This document shows, in pieces, positions 9,619 to 19,668 of a stretch of DNA of 64,000 nt. Position 1 is the stretch's first letter. The number at the start of each line of letters is the position of its first letter. The notes below the pieces were generated by a model, which saw only the letters and a program-made list of their open reading frames with translations, was not told the origin of the DNA and did no database searches. The stretch is from an uncultured Eudoraea sp. (lineage in GTDB: Bacteria; Bacteroidota; Bacteroidia; Flavobacteriales; Flavobacteriaceae), in assembly GCF_947258525.1 (NCBI RefSeq), contig NZ_CAMYIP010000122.1, forward strand, positions 1 to 64,000, in the 5' to 3' direction. The position numbers and the translations under genes were made by a program.

Positions 9619-9687
9619 AAAGAAAGGTTAGGTCGATATATCTTTTTTAAAAGACTCAAATCTGGCGACAAAATTACTATTTTTTTT

Positions 9688-11829
9688 TTATTTAACCGTT
9701 TTGCCCTCCAAATCTATTAGAAAACTATATTCTTTTGCAGTTTCTTTCAATGCTTCAAATCTTCCCGAAGCACCACCATGGCCTGCATCCATGTTGGTAT
9801 ATAGAAAAAGTTTATTCTCGTCCGTTTTATGGGCTCTTAGTTTTGCCACCCACTTTGCAGGTTCCCAGTACTGAACCTGAGAATCATGTAAGCCTGTGGT
9901 TACAAGCATATTAGGATAATTCTGAGCCACAACATTATCATATGGGGAATACGATTTCATATAGTCATAATGCTCTTTATTATTGGGATCTCCCCATTCA
10001 TCAAATTCTCCCGTAGTCAATGGAATTGAATCATCAAGCATCGTTGTGATGACATCTACAAAAGGCACTGCAGCTATCACCCCATTATAAAGTTCGGGAT
10101 TCATATTAACAATAGCACCCATGAGCAAACCACCTGCAGAACCGCCATAGGCATATAAGTGTTCCTTACTCGTATATTTTTTTTCAATCAAAAACTTAGA
10201 GCAATCTATAAAATCGGTAAAAGTGTTTTTCTTATTAAGGAGCTTCCCTGCTTCATACCAAGGACGGCCCAGATATTCTCCACCACGCACATGGGCAATA
10301 GCGAAAACAAATCCTCTGTCTAAAAGACTCAATCTTACCGAAGAAAAATACGGATCTGAAGTACTTCCATACGAACCATAGCCGTACTGTAAAAGCGGAC
10401 TGCTACCATCTAGTTCTGTGTCTTTATGGTAAATCAATGAGATAGGCACTTTTGCCCCATCACGGGCTGCAGCCCAAACTCGCTCTGAACGGTAATTCTC
10501 TTTATTAAATTTACCTCCTAAAACTTCCTGTTCCTTCTTAATTTCCTTCACTTTAGTATCCATATTAAAATCAATAATGGCATAAGGTGAAGTCATAGAA
10601 TTAAATACATATCGAAAATTATCCGTATCAAAATCAGGGTTTGCATAAGGGTATGCGATATAGGTTTCACTATCAAATGGGATGTAATAACTTTCAGAAT
10701 CATCCCATTTCGTAATCTTTAGCTTGCTTAGGCCATTATCTCGTTCTGTTAGTACATAGTAATCCTTAAAGATTTCAATATCCTCTAAGAGTATTGTGGG
10801 CCTGTGTGAAATAAACTCTTCCCAATTTTCAGAAGATGTATCTTTCTCATCAACCTTCATTAATTTAAAATTAGTAGCCTTATCCCTATTTGTGAGTATA
10901 TAAAAATTCTTTTCAAAATGATAAATAGAATACTCCAAGCCCTTTTTTCTTTCAGAAAACAATTTAAAATCCCCATTAGGGTTATTAGCATTAAGTATTT
11001 GAAATTCAGATGTTAAGGTGCTGTATGAGCCAATAATAATATATTTTTTGGATTTTGATTTGTACACAAATGTATTGAAAGTGCTATCCTGCTCATGAAA
11101 TATTAATTCGTCTTTTTCACTCGGATTTCCCAACACATGTTTATATATCTTGTCTGATCGCAAAGTAACCGGATCTTTCTTGGTATAAAAAAAAGTTTTG
11201 TTGTCATTCGCCCATGCAGCGCTACCTGTAGTATTATCTATCTTATCAGGATAAATTTCCCCTGTTTCAAGGTTTTTTATCCGAATGTGATATTGCCTTC
11301 TGCTTATAGTATCGGTGCCAAATGCAGCAAGTTTATTATCCGGACTTACTGTAACACCTCTGAGTTCAAAATAGTCATGTCCCTCTGCAAGCTCATTGCA
11401 ATTAAACATTATCTCCTCTGAAGCTTCCAGGTTCTCCTTTTTTCTTGAATAAATAGGATATTCCTTTCCTATTTCATATCTCGTTATGTACCAATATCCG
11501 TTTAGTTTATAAGGCAATGAAGAATCGTCTTCCTTAATCCGACCCTTCATTTCCTCAAACAATTCCTTCTGAAAAGATTTGGTATGACCAGTTAAGGAGT
11601 TGTAAAAATTATTTTCTTCCTCCAAATAAGCGATTACTTCTTCATTATCTCGCTGATTTAGCCAATAATAGTCATCTACTCGAATATCATCATGCCTTTC
11701 TAATTTTACAGGTATTCCTTTGGCTTTGGGGGCTTCTATTACTTCCATATTTTGATTTTGATTCTGGCAAGAAACAGCCATAATAAGAACAATGTATAAA
11801 GCGATTCTTATTTTAAGAAATTGCATCAT
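9688..11829 (-). CDS. S9 family peptidase (oligopeptidase B / prolyl oligopeptidase type), secreted
   Basis: A 713-residue serine peptidase with an N-terminal seven-bladed propeller region (about residues 80-430) and a C-terminal alpha/beta-hydrolase domain. The nucleophile is Ser564 in YGGSAGG, the acid Asp649 in GLHDSQV, and the base His684 in DAGHGG. The early segment DDYYWLNQRDN is typical of oligopeptidase B (PtrB). The N-terminus is hydrophobic and ends in VSCQNQ, a plausible lipobox with Cys21, so the enzyme is probably exported and lipid-anchored, unlike cytoplasmic E. coli PtrB. It would cut short peptides. Confidence 0.88.
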   Translation of the reverse strand: MMQFLKIRIALYIVLIMAVSCQNQNQNMEVIEAPKAKGIPVKLERHDDIRVDDYYWLNQRDNEEVIAYLEEENNFYNSLTGHTKSFQKELFEEMKGRIKEDDSSLPYKLNGYWYITRYEIGKEYPIYSRKKENLEASEEIMFNCNELAEGHDYFELRGVTVSPDNKLAAFGTDTISRRQYHIRIKNLETGEIYPDKIDNTTGSAAWANDNKTFFYTKKDPVTLRSDKIYKHVLGNPSEKDELIFHEQDSTFNTFVYKSKSKKYIIIGSYSTLTSEFQILNANNPNGDFKLFSERKKGLEYSIYHFEKNFYILTNRDKATNFKLMKVDEKDTSSENWEEFISHRPTILLEDIEIFKDYYVLTERDNGLSKLKITKWDDSESYYIPFDSETYIAYPYANPDFDTDNFRYVFNSMTSPYAIIDFNMDTKVKEIKKEQEVLGGKFNKENYRSERVWAAARDGAKVPISLIYHKDTELDGSSPLLQYGYGSYGSTSDPYFSSVRLSLLDRGFVFAIAHVRGGEYLGRPWYEAGKLLNKKNTFTDFIDCSKFLIEKKYTSKEHLYAYGGSAGGLLMGAIVNMNPELYNGVIAAVPFVDVITTMLDDSIPLTTGEFDEWGDPNNKEHYDYMKSYSPYDNVVAQNYPNMLVTTGLHDSQVQYWEPAKWVAKLRAHKTDENKLFLYTNMDAGHGGASGRFEALKETAKEYSFLIDLEGKTVK

Positions 11830-11857
11830 TATAACAATTTTTGAAGGCGCAATTTAG

Positions 11858-11865
11858 TAATTTTG
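11858..11865 (+). promoter_or_regulatory. Candidate -7 box of the ebfC promoter
   Basis: TAATTTTG fits the Bacteroidota -7 consensus TAnnTTTG exactly and lies 26 bp before the ebfC ATG. A TTG at 11841 sits where the -33 element would be. It implies a leader of about 20 nt. Confidence 0.5.
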
Positions 11866-11891
11866 ATTTTAGTAATTCTAAAAAGCAAAAT

Positions 11892-12218
11892 ATGTTTGGA
11901 GACTTAGCAGGTATGATGGGAAAACTAAAAGAAACCCAGGAAAAAGTAAAAGCAACAAAAGAACGCTTGAATTCTGTTACAATCGAAGAAAAATCGTCTG
12001 ACAGCCTTCTTTCCGTAACTATAACGGCAAATAGAACCGTGAAAGCTATTAATATTGATGACCAGTTACTGGAGGATAAGGAGCAATTGGAAGACTATCT
12101 GGTGCTTATCTTAAATAAGGCAATAGAAAAAGCGACCCAGATAAATGAAGCAGAATTAGGGGCAGTAGCCAAAGAGGGAATGCCAAATATTCCTGGTATG
12201 GATTCCCTTTTTAAATGA
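11892..12218 (+). CDS. ebfC: YbaB/EbfC family nucleoid-associated protein
   Basis: A 108-residue protein starting [14 protein letters not shown], which is the family hallmark. The longer reading frame begins at a TTG at 11841 and its extra 17 residues are not family-like, so I start at the ATG at 11892. Members are small dimeric DNA-binding proteins that coat the nucleoid, often encoded near dnaX and recR. Neither of those is next to it here. It ends in TGA, so release factor 2 is needed to terminate it. Confidence 0.88.
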   Translation: MFGDLAGMMGKLKETQEKVKATKERLNSVTIEEKSSDSLLSVTITANRTVKAINIDDQLLEDKEQLEDYLVLILNKAIEKATQINEAELGAVAKEGMPNIPGMDSLFK

Positions 12219-12329
12219 TAAACCTTACGGAGTTATGTACATAATAGATGGATAAATTAAGCTTGTCTGGTTTGTTAATTAAGTATGATAGTTGGTTATT
12301 ATTTAATATTTTTAAAAAAAACACGCTAC

Positions 12330-12653
12330 ATGATTAAGATTAATAAGGAAGATAACAACACGTATAATTTCTCTTTAAGCACTACAAACGGTAATACCTT
12401 GTTTTATAGTGTCGGATTTTCAAGTAAAGAAGAGGTAAAGAATGTAGTCAGTAGTTTGAATCTACTGGATAAACAGCATATAATAATTGAACGGAAAACG
12501 GACCATGATGGAAACTTTCTTTTTAATCTTAAGAATAAAAAGGGGCAGCTTATTGGAAATAGTTTGCTTTATGGCTCCGAAGCAGGAATGGAGAATGGTA
12601 TAAAAAATCTTAAAAAAAGAATCACTACACTTAAAAAGTCTGAATACTTATAG
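12330..12653 (+). CDS. YegP-like protein with two DUF1508 repeats
   Basis: A 107-residue protein made of two copies of a beta-beta-beta-alpha unit of about 50 residues. The first covers residues 1-48. The second begins near IIIERKTDHDGNF and contains NLKNKKGQLIG, the typical DUF1508 pattern. An ATG at 12285 would add 15 hydrophobic residues foreign to the family, so I prefer 12330. The function of YegP-like proteins is unknown. Its last 6 bp overlap the end of the convergent threonine aldolase gene. Confidence 0.7.
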   Translation: MIKINKEDNNTYNFSLSTTNGNTLFYSVGFSSKEEVKNVVSSLNLLDKQHIIIERKTDHDGNFLFNLKNKKGQLIGNSLLYGSEAGMENGIKNLKKRITTLKKSEYL

Positions 12654-13670
12654 TGTTTTTAAGGTTTTTAATAACGTTTCATGCATTTGCTCTGTATAGT
12701 CCATATGAGTTACTATCCGTAGTTTAGAACTTCCCATACCAATTATATGAATATCCTTTGTGCGAAGTTTTTCAATAAAATCTTCTGCACTTAAATAGTC
12801 TTCATTTATTTCAAAGATTATAATATTGGTCTCCAGAGGTTCTACTTTCTTTATAAAGGATAGACTTTCGAGTATTGCGCCAATTTCTTTTGCTTTTTTA
12901 TGATCATCCGCAAGACGGTCAATTTGGTTGTCCAGCGCATAGATACCGGCCGCGGCCATAAAACCAGCCTGGCGCATTCCGCCACCTAAAATTTTTCTAA
13001 TGCGCAATGCTTTATCGATCATTTCTTTATCCCCAACCAAAACAGAACCCACCGGGCATCCTAGGCCCTTGCTCAGACAAACACTAATTGTATCAAATAA
13101 TTCACCATACTGTTTAGCAGATTCGCCTTTTTCTACCATCGCATTCCATATCCTGGCACCGTCCAAATGATAGGCCAGACCGTGCTTTACACAAACTTCT
13201 TTAATTCGTACCAGTTCAGAAAAATTCCAACATGCTCCTCCGCCTTTATTGGTAGTATTTTCTGCGCAGACTAAAGAAGTCAAAGGACTATGATAAAAAT
13301 CAGGTGGGTTTATAGCTTCCTCAACCTGATTTGAGGTCATCATCCCCCGATGGCCATCTATTAATTTACATGAAACTCCGCTATTAAAACTCACTCCCCC
13401 ACCCTCATAATTATAGACATGGGCATACTTATCACAAATTAATTGATCTCCGGGATTGGTATGTAGCTTTATTGCGGTTTGATTGGTCATTGTGCCACTG
13501 GGAAAATACAAAGCAGCTTCCCTGTTAAACATATTGGCTACCTTTTCTTCCAGCCGGTTAACTGTAGGATCTGCTTTAAAAACATCATCACCTACTTCTG
13601 CAGACATCATGGCATCTAACATGCCGGGCGAGGGTTTGGTAACCGTATCACTAATTAAATTAATTTTCAT
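12648..13670 (-). CDS. ltaE: Low-specificity threonine aldolase (GntG family PLP-dependent aldolase)
   Basis: A 340-residue fold-type I PLP enzyme. It opens with INLISDTVTKPSPGML, carries the HLDGARIWNA motif (Asp binding the pyridine nitrogen, near residue 170) and the Schiff-base lysine in CLSKGLGCP (near residue 200). It should cleave L-threonine and L-allo-threonine to glycine and acetaldehyde in the cytoplasm. Length and motifs are normal. It follows the metalloprotease gene on the same strand after 17 bp. Confidence 0.9.
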   Translation of the reverse strand: MKINLISDTVTKPSPGMLDAMMSAEVGDDVFKADPTVNRLEEKVANMFNREAALYFPSGTMTNQTAIKLHTNPGDQLICDKYAHVYNYEGGGVSFNSGVSCKLIDGHRGMMTSNQVEEAINPPDFYHSPLTSLVCAENTTNKGGGACWNFSELVRIKEVCVKHGLAYHLDGARIWNAMVEKGESAKQYGELFDTISVCLSKGLGCPVGSVLVGDKEMIDKALRIRKILGGGMRQAGFMAAAGIYALDNQIDRLADDHKKAKEIGAILESLSFIKKVEPLETNIIIFEINEDYLSAEDFIEKLRTKDIHIIGMGSSKLRIVTHMDYTEQMHETLLKTLKTL

Positions 13671-13687
13671 AGGCCTGGTTCTTCAAT

Positions 13688-16087
13688 CTAATTCATACAA
13701 TCCATACCAATTGGAGATCCATCTGGTATTTTGGGAGCTACAATAACTTTGAATTCTGCTGGTTCGCTGTAAAAGTAATCAACCCTTCTGATCATTTCCA
13801 TAGCATCAAAATTATTCTTACCGGCTTGTAAGGTTGATTTAATTGATTTGAGTTGGCTATTGGCTATAGCATTTACCTGGGGATGAACACCTTTATGGGC
13901 TGCAAGGTTCATAATGTGATAAAGTACCCTGTAATTGATTGACTTCTGGACTTCATTAAAATATGGGTCCCTCAGGTCCTTGGCAATCGTATTTTGGACT
14001 AATTGACTTAGCACATAATCAAGTCCAATTTGCTGGTTATCTAAACTTTTTTGTTGTATTAATCTCGAAGCTCTTTCGGGGTGCAACAATAATCCTAAAG
14101 TCATGTCAGAAGCTGTCTCAGGGGCAGAAAGAGCATCAAATGAAACTCCTGTTCTGCCTTTGAAAGATTCCCTGGTTCTGGGATATCCGATGGCCCTGGG
14201 TGGAAACAATGATAATTTTTCCTCGGGGATAGCAATCACATTTGCATCTAATGTTTTGAACAAAACCTCTAACGCTTCAAGCTGTAAGCTTTTATCAATG
14301 CTTTCAACAATTTTCTGACCATCGCCCTTCACAGCATAGTTATAGTCCAGGCCTCCAATCATTTTAGCGGCTGCTTCAGTCTGATATCTGTGAAAAAAAT
14401 AAAGCGGAGCAAAAACATCTTCTAAAGTTGTATTTGGTTCATTTTTACGGATATTGTCTATAGAAAAATTCCCTATTGCAATCTCCCTGATCTTTAAAAC
14501 ATTTTCCAGCTCTGTGCTGGCGCTTTGACCATTATCCCAAAGGTGAGCTAAAGCGTGTGCCCCGCCTAAAGGCCTTGCGTCCTTGTCAGAAATAAATCGA
14601 AGTCCTTTCCTGGCAGACTCTTCCAGTATTTTATTCAAAGCTTGCTTTTCATCTGTTCCTTGCGCAAATTCAGAATAGGAATAGGCAACAGTTGTTTTGT
14701 CCCATGCTCCTATTCCTGTATCATACGCCTGTGAATAATCTATCTTCCCATTCACGATTGTAAACTGTGGATGCGGATAATCCATTACCGAAGCTCTTTG
14801 ATTTGTACTTGCCGCGAAATTATGTGTAAACCCCAATGTATGACCAATTTCATGAGCAGACAACTGTCTAATTCGCGCTAAAGCCAAATCCAGCATTGCC
14901 TTATAATTATCATCGCGTTCCTCAAAAGGCCTGGTTATTAAGGCCTGTGCAATTAAGAAATCCTGTCTGATCCTTAAACTGCCCAAACTTACGTGCCCTT
15001 TAATAATTTCACCCGTCCTGGGGTCCGTAATACTGCTCCCGTAACTCCAACCTCTTGTAGATCTGTGTACCCATTGAATAACATTATATCTTACATCCAG
15101 CGGATCAACATCATCCGGCAATATCTTTAACTGAAATGCATCTTTGTACCCTATTGCTTCAAAAGCCTCGTTCCACCACTTTCCTCCTTCCAATAAAGCG
15201 GTCCTTACAGGTTCTGGAGTGCCATTGTCTAAATAATAAATAATGGGTTCTACAGCTTCGCTTATTTCGGTCTCTGGATTCTTCTTAGACAAACGGTGTC
15301 TGGTAATAAATCGCTTTAAAATAGGTTCCTGCACCGGTGTGGCATAGTCATAATATGAAAAAGGGTATGAACCGCTTCTCGGATCAAAAATCCTTTGTTT
15401 ATAATTTGAATCGGGCAATTCAATAAACGAATGATGTTGAGCAACTGTTACCAGGTCCGGATTAGGGCTAACAGACCTGATATATTCACCTTTGGATTCT
15501 CCTTTAAAAGTCAATGTAACATCAAACTCTATATTTTTTGGAAACGCCTTTGTTCTTTCAAGTGCCATGGCGCTTTTACTCTTATCAAGTTTGTAAGTTC
15601 CCTGCTGTTTTTGCTTCAGGCGCTTTGTAACCCCATGAACATCCTGAACTAAAAAATCGCTGATATCAATAATATATTTACCTGTTGATTCTTCTACAAT
15701 TTCAAAACCGAAAAGCACAGATTTGGCGAAAGCCTGTTCTACAGATTTTTTTTCAAGTTCATTATCCGTTAGTGCTCTGTATTTTAAGTTAGGTTGGATA
15801 AGAAGTAGTTTATTTCCAACTTTTTTAAAATATACAACCTGCTCATTACCAAGCTGTCCCCTATCTAAACCTATATCATTACTTCCAATTCCACTGCTTA
15901 GGGAATACACGTATAGAAAAGGCTTTTGAAGTTCATTAATTTCCAGGTAAACCTTATCACTGGCAGCGTCATAATAGAAGTCATAAAACCCTTCATATTG
16001 CTGAAACGCTTTGCTCTTTTCAGTGAATTGAGCATTGGAAAATTGATAAATAACAAGTGCTAAAATAAAGGATAGAATGTTTCTCAT
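13688..16087 (-). CDS. Secreted zinc-dependent metalloprotease (DUF4953/DUF5117 type)
   Basis: A 799-residue protein with a signal peptide (cleavage after FSNAQ, residue 20). The zinc site is an extended HExxHxxxxxH motif: His412, Glu413, His416 and His422 in HEIGHTLGFTHNF. An MDYPHP segment shortly after resembles a Met-turn. Regions before and after match the DUF5117 and DUF4953 families that accompany this motif in Bacteroidota and some other bacteria. It is probably periplasmic or outer-membrane exposed. The substrate is unknown. Confidence 0.85.
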   Translation of the reverse strand: MRNILSFILALVIYQFSNAQFTEKSKAFQQYEGFYDFYYDAASDKVYLEINELQKPFLYVYSLSSGIGSNDIGLDRGQLGNEQVVYFKKVGNKLLLIQPNLKYRALTDNELEKKSVEQAFAKSVLFGFEIVEESTGKYIIDISDFLVQDVHGVTKRLKQKQQGTYKLDKSKSAMALERTKAFPKNIEFDVTLTFKGESKGEYIRSVSPNPDLVTVAQHHSFIELPDSNYKQRIFDPRSGSYPFSYYDYATPVQEPILKRFITRHRLSKKNPETEISEAVEPIIYYLDNGTPEPVRTALLEGGKWWNEAFEAIGYKDAFQLKILPDDVDPLDVRYNVIQWVHRSTRGWSYGSSITDPRTGEIIKGHVSLGSLRIRQDFLIAQALITRPFEERDDNYKAMLDLALARIRQLSAHEIGHTLGFTHNFAASTNQRASVMDYPHPQFTIVNGKIDYSQAYDTGIGAWDKTTVAYSYSEFAQGTDEKQALNKILEESARKGLRFISDKDARPLGGAHALAHLWDNGQSASTELENVLKIREIAIGNFSIDNIRKNEPNTTLEDVFAPLYFFHRYQTEAAAKMIGGLDYNYAVKGDGQKIVESIDKSLQLEALEVLFKTLDANVIAIPEEKLSLFPPRAIGYPRTRESFKGRTGVSFDALSAPETASDMTLGLLLHPERASRLIQQKSLDNQQIGLDYVLSQLVQNTIAKDLRDPYFNEVQKSINYRVLYHIMNLAAHKGVHPQVNAIANSQLKSIKSTLQAGKNNFDAMEMIRRVDYFYSEPAEFKVIVAPKIPDGSPIGMDCMN

Positions 16088-16280
16088 CGTCGCAAATTAA
16101 GCGCTAAATTTAGATAAATTCCGCTAATATCTTTATGAATCTTGTTAGTTATTGCAAATAATTAAATCCGCATTAATTCTCTAGATATTTTAATTTATAG
16201 CTAAAAAACAAGTGGGATTATTTGGAAATATCTATTCATAAGCTGAGTAAAATAGACTATATTGAAACAAAGTATTTTGT

Positions 16281-17744
16281 ATGACAAAAATCAAGAATCA
16301 GATCTTTTCATCTTACCAAAGAAATCCATCATTATATGATGAAATTTATGATAATGACGGAAATGTAAAGGATGTGTACAAAAAGCTTTTTGATTTGTAT
16401 GGGGAGCATTCCATAGATGATTATGCAAGTCTTAACGTCAAGGCCAGGTCTTCTTTCTTTAATCAGGGTATAACATTTCAGGTTTATAGCAAGAAAAAGT
16501 CTCAGGAAAAAATATTTCCTTTTGATTTATTTCCCAGGATCATTGATCCCAAAGAATGGGAATTTATAGAGCGTGGTGCAATTCAACGCAGTAAAGCACT
16601 TAATCTTTTTCTTTGGGATATTTATCATGAAAAAAAAATAATCAAGCAAGGCCTAGTACCAATGGAACTAATAAGTTCCTCAGGGAATTACTTACACCAA
16701 ATGATGGGGGTAGATCCTCCGGGTGATATATATAATCATATCTCAGGCATCGATATTATCAAACACAATGATGGTAATTATTATGTGTTGGAAGATAATA
16801 TACGCTGCCCTTCAGAGGTAAGCTATGTTATTTGTAACCGGACCGCGCTTAAAAGGGCTCTGTTTGGGGTTTTTAACCATTATCAGACCCATACAGTCAC
16901 CGATTATGCCGAAAACTTATTGGAACTACTTGAAACAACTAAACCTCATGGGGTTGATATACCGGTTTGTGTTGTTATTACTCCGGGGATGTATAATTCT
17001 GCCTACTATGAGCATTCATATCTGGCAAAAACAATGGGGGTTGAATTAGTTGAGGGCCGTGATCTTTTTGTTGAAAATGATTTTGTGTATATGAAAACAA
17101 TCAGAGGTCCTCAAAAGGTGGATATTATTTACCGCCGTATTGATGATTTATTTATTGATCCCTTAGAATTTAGACCCGATTCTTCATTGGGCGTTCCCGG
17201 CTTATTCGCAGCATATAAAAAAGGTAATGTAACCATAGCCAATGCTCCCGGAACAGGGGTCGCTGATGATAAGGCCGTTTATACATATATGCCTGAAATA
17301 ATCAAGTACTATTTAAATGAAGAGCCCATATTGAATAATGTTCATACATACCATTGCAGCAGGCCGGACGAATTAAAATATGTTTTGGACAACATTCATC
17401 AACTGGTCATCAAACCTGTAGATGAGGCCGGCGGATACGGAATATCAATTGGCAATAGATTGACCAAAGAAGAAATTGAAGAGGTAAAAAAACAGGTCAA
17501 GTCAGATCCGAGGAGATATGTGGCGCAACCCATTATGTCTCTTTCTGTGCACCCTACCTATATTGCAAAAAAAGAATCTTTTGAACAACGGCACGTAGAC
17601 CTTAGAGTATTTACCGTCCTGGGAAAAGAAAAAGAGTTTGTTCTAAAAGGAGGACTCACAAGGGTAGCGTTAAAAAAAGGAAATCTAATAGTTAATTCAT
17701 CTCAGGGAGGTGGTTCTAAGGACACCTGGGTGTTAAAAAAATAA
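16281..17744 (+). CDS. Circularly permuted type-2 ATP-grasp protein (DUF404/DUF407)
   Basis: A 487-residue protein. The N-terminal part contains FPFDLFPRII and FLWDIYH, and the central part contains YVLEDNIRCPSEVSYV, where the permuted ATP-grasp has its metal- and nucleotide-binding residues. The KPVDEAGGYG segment near residue 377 and the RRYVAQP segment near residue 412 complete the fold. Members are predicted amidoligases that join an amino group to a carboxylate using ATP. It is the first gene of an operon with alpha-E and transglutaminase-like genes, 3 bp from the next one, a conserved arrangement proposed to make and process a peptide tag or small peptide. Confidence 0.88.
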   Translation: MTKIKNQIFSSYQRNPSLYDEIYDNDGNVKDVYKKLFDLYGEHSIDDYASLNVKARSSFFNQGITFQVYSKKKSQEKIFPFDLFPRIIDPKEWEFIERGAIQRSKALNLFLWDIYHEKKIIKQGLVPMELISSSGNYLHQMMGVDPPGDIYNHISGIDIIKHNDGNYYVLEDNIRCPSEVSYVICNRTALKRALFGVFNHYQTHTVTDYAENLLELLETTKPHGVDIPVCVVITPGMYNSAYYEHSYLAKTMGVELVEGRDLFVENDFVYMKTIRGPQKVDIIYRRIDDLFIDPLEFRPDSSLGVPGLFAAYKKGNVTIANAPGTGVADDKAVYTYMPEIIKYYLNEEPILNNVHTYHCSRPDELKYVLDNIHQLVIKPVDEAGGYGISIGNRLTKEEIEEVKKQVKSDPRRYVAQPIMSLSVHPTYIAKKESFEQRHVDLRVFTVLGKEKEFVLKGGLTRVALKKGNLIVNSSQGGGSKDTWVLKK

Positions 17745-17747
17745 ATT

Positions 17748-18695
17748 ATGCTTGCAAGAGTAGCAGACAACCTTTTTTGGATGGGTAGATATATTGAACG
17801 CTCTGAGCATATTGCCAGGTATTTAAGCGTTAACTATTTTTCTTCTCTTGATGCCCCAAATGATTTGTCTCAATCCAGACCATTCGTATTGCGGTCTATG
17901 CTATTTATGGTTGGAGAGCCGCAAGCGGACAAATCCATGGATATTATTGAAGAAGAAGTGCTTTTTAATATTGGTCTAAACCCGGAATCAGCATATTCAA
18001 TTCTTAACAATGTAAAAAATGCTCGGGAAAATGCCAATAGTGCCCGAGATCTTATCTCTACCGGACTATATGAGTCCATAAATAAATTTTATCATTTTAT
18101 AATTAACTATGATCCCGCTGTTCTTGTGAAAAATGGTCTGCATGACTTTACAACAAATGTTACTGAAATGACAGCTGTTTTACGTGGTAAAATTCGCGGT
18201 ACATTATTGCACAATGAAGCTTATGCGATAATAATGATGGGCGTAAATATTGAAAGAGCTACACAGATAATTCGAATGATTAATGCCAAATATCGTGACG
18301 CGTTGGAAGCACAAGGCAGCTATGGAGATAAGTTTAGCAATAGTTTTGAGTGGACGACTTTATTAAAATGTGCTGAATCTTATGATATGATGAGGCGTTT
18401 GTATAAAAAACCTCCTAACAGCATCTCAACTTTGGAATTCTTGATTTTAAATCCAAACTGCCCAAGATCTATTATGAATAGCCTCAACCAGGTTTATAAA
18501 CATATAAGGGATTTGGACACAAGCAAACACTACAATAAAAATGCTACGGCATTCCTGGTTGGTAAAGTAAGATCGGAATATGAATATAAACACATTGAAG
18601 AAATTGAAGGGGATATTCAGAATTTTATTGAAGATATACTTAGCAGGCTGGTGCAAATCAGCACAAAAATGGAAAAAGAGTATTTCAACTACTAA
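17748..18695 (+). CDS. Alpha-E domain protein (DUF403)
   Basis: A 315-residue, all-helical protein opening with MLARVADNLFWMGRYIERSEHIAR, shortened here to its key motif NLFWMGRY-IER near residues 8-18, which defines the alpha-E family. It lies between the ATP-grasp gene (3 bp) and the transglutaminase-like gene (43 bp). Its biochemical role is not known. It almost always travels with the ATP-grasp protein, so it is probably a partner or a helical enzyme in the same pathway. Confidence 0.88.
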   Translation: MLARVADNLFWMGRYIERSEHIARYLSVNYFSSLDAPNDLSQSRPFVLRSMLFMVGEPQADKSMDIIEEEVLFNIGLNPESAYSILNNVKNARENANSARDLISTGLYESINKFYHFIINYDPAVLVKNGLHDFTTNVTEMTAVLRGKIRGTLLHNEAYAIIMMGVNIERATQIIRMINAKYRDALEAQGSYGDKFSNSFEWTTLLKCAESYDMMRRLYKKPPNSISTLEFLILNPNCPRSIMNSLNQVYKHIRDLDTSKHYNKNATAFLVGKVRSEYEYKHIEEIEGDIQNFIEDILSRLVQISTKMEKEYFNY

Positions 18696-18738
18696 AATGA
18701 TTTTCTATCACTTACCTTAATACGGTTATATAATACTT

Positions 18739-19599
18739 ATGTCATTAAAATATTCCATTGTTTATAGCGCTGAAAACCATTATGATACATGGATAGCAGA
18801 CGCACACTGGCAATTCCTGATCATTCCTGAGGAGAATGATACACAAACTCATATCAAAATAGATTTTAAAAACTCCGTTCATGCTATTAATGAGGATTCT
18901 GTAAACGGTTATGGTTTTAAAACTATCCGTGTGCAACCAAGGGAAAAGTTTAAAGACATTTCTTTTGAAGCCAATTTCAGTTTGGTAAAAAAGAAGGTTA
19001 ACCCTTTTGATTTTATAGATGAACTTAGCAGGGAACAGGCTTATAAAATAGTTCAGGAATTGGAATTTAAAGTGGACTTTGAACCTTTTCTAAGAACAAC
19101 GCATTTTACGGCCATACCGTCAAGTCATGGTAAAATATTCAGTTTTAATGGATCCAAATCTATTTTTGAAAACCTTCAGGATCTCAATCAGTGGGTTTTT
19201 AATCACCTCTATTACACAACCAATGCTACGGATGTAAATACTACTCTGACAGAAATTATAAGCAATAGACGAGGGGTTTGTCAGGATTTTGCCCATTTGT
19301 TTTGTGCTTTAGCAAAACAAAATGAAATCCCTGCTAGGTATGTTTCGGGTTATCTACATCAGGGAAATGGATATTTTGGAGATTCACAAATGCATGCCTG
19401 GAGCGAAGCTTATGTTCCCGGCATAGGTTGGTTAGGCTTTGATCCAACGAATAACTTAATTGCCAATGACAACCATATTAAAGTCTCACATGGAAAAGAT
19501 TATAATGATTGTTCTCCATTAAAAGGAGTAGTTTACGCAAGTGGAAAAAATAAAACCAAACATTCCGTGCAGGTTGTTGCTCAACAGCAGCAGCAATAA
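18739..19599 (+). CDS. Transglutaminase-like cysteine peptidase domain protein
   Basis: A 286-residue protein with an N-terminal beta-rich domain (about residues 1-120) followed by a transglutaminase-like core. The catalytic triad is visible as Cys in NRRGVCQDFAH (near residue 178), His in DSQMHAWSEAYV (near residue 220) and Asp in LGFDPTNN (near residue 236). In this gene neighbourhood such proteins are thought to hydrolyse or transfer the amide bonds made by the ATP-grasp partner. The C-terminus ends in a glutamine run. No proteasome-like (Anbu) gene follows, although it often accompanies this trio elsewhere. Confidence 0.87.
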   Translation: MSLKYSIVYSAENHYDTWIADAHWQFLIIPEENDTQTHIKIDFKNSVHAINEDSVNGYGFKTIRVQPREKFKDISFEANFSLVKKKVNPFDFIDELSREQAYKIVQELEFKVDFEPFLRTTHFTAIPSSHGKIFSFNGSKSIFENLQDLNQWVFNHLYYTTNATDVNTTLTEIISNRRGVCQDFAHLFCALAKQNEIPARYVSGYLHQGNGYFGDSQMHAWSEAYVPGIGWLGFDPTNNLIANDNHIKVSHGKDYNDCSPLKGVVYASGKNKTKHSVQVVAQQQQQ

Positions 19600-19668
19600 G
19601 AGCAATTGACTTAAAAATCAACAAATACCAAAAAAAAGATTGTTATTTTTGACTGAAAATTTTTTTTG

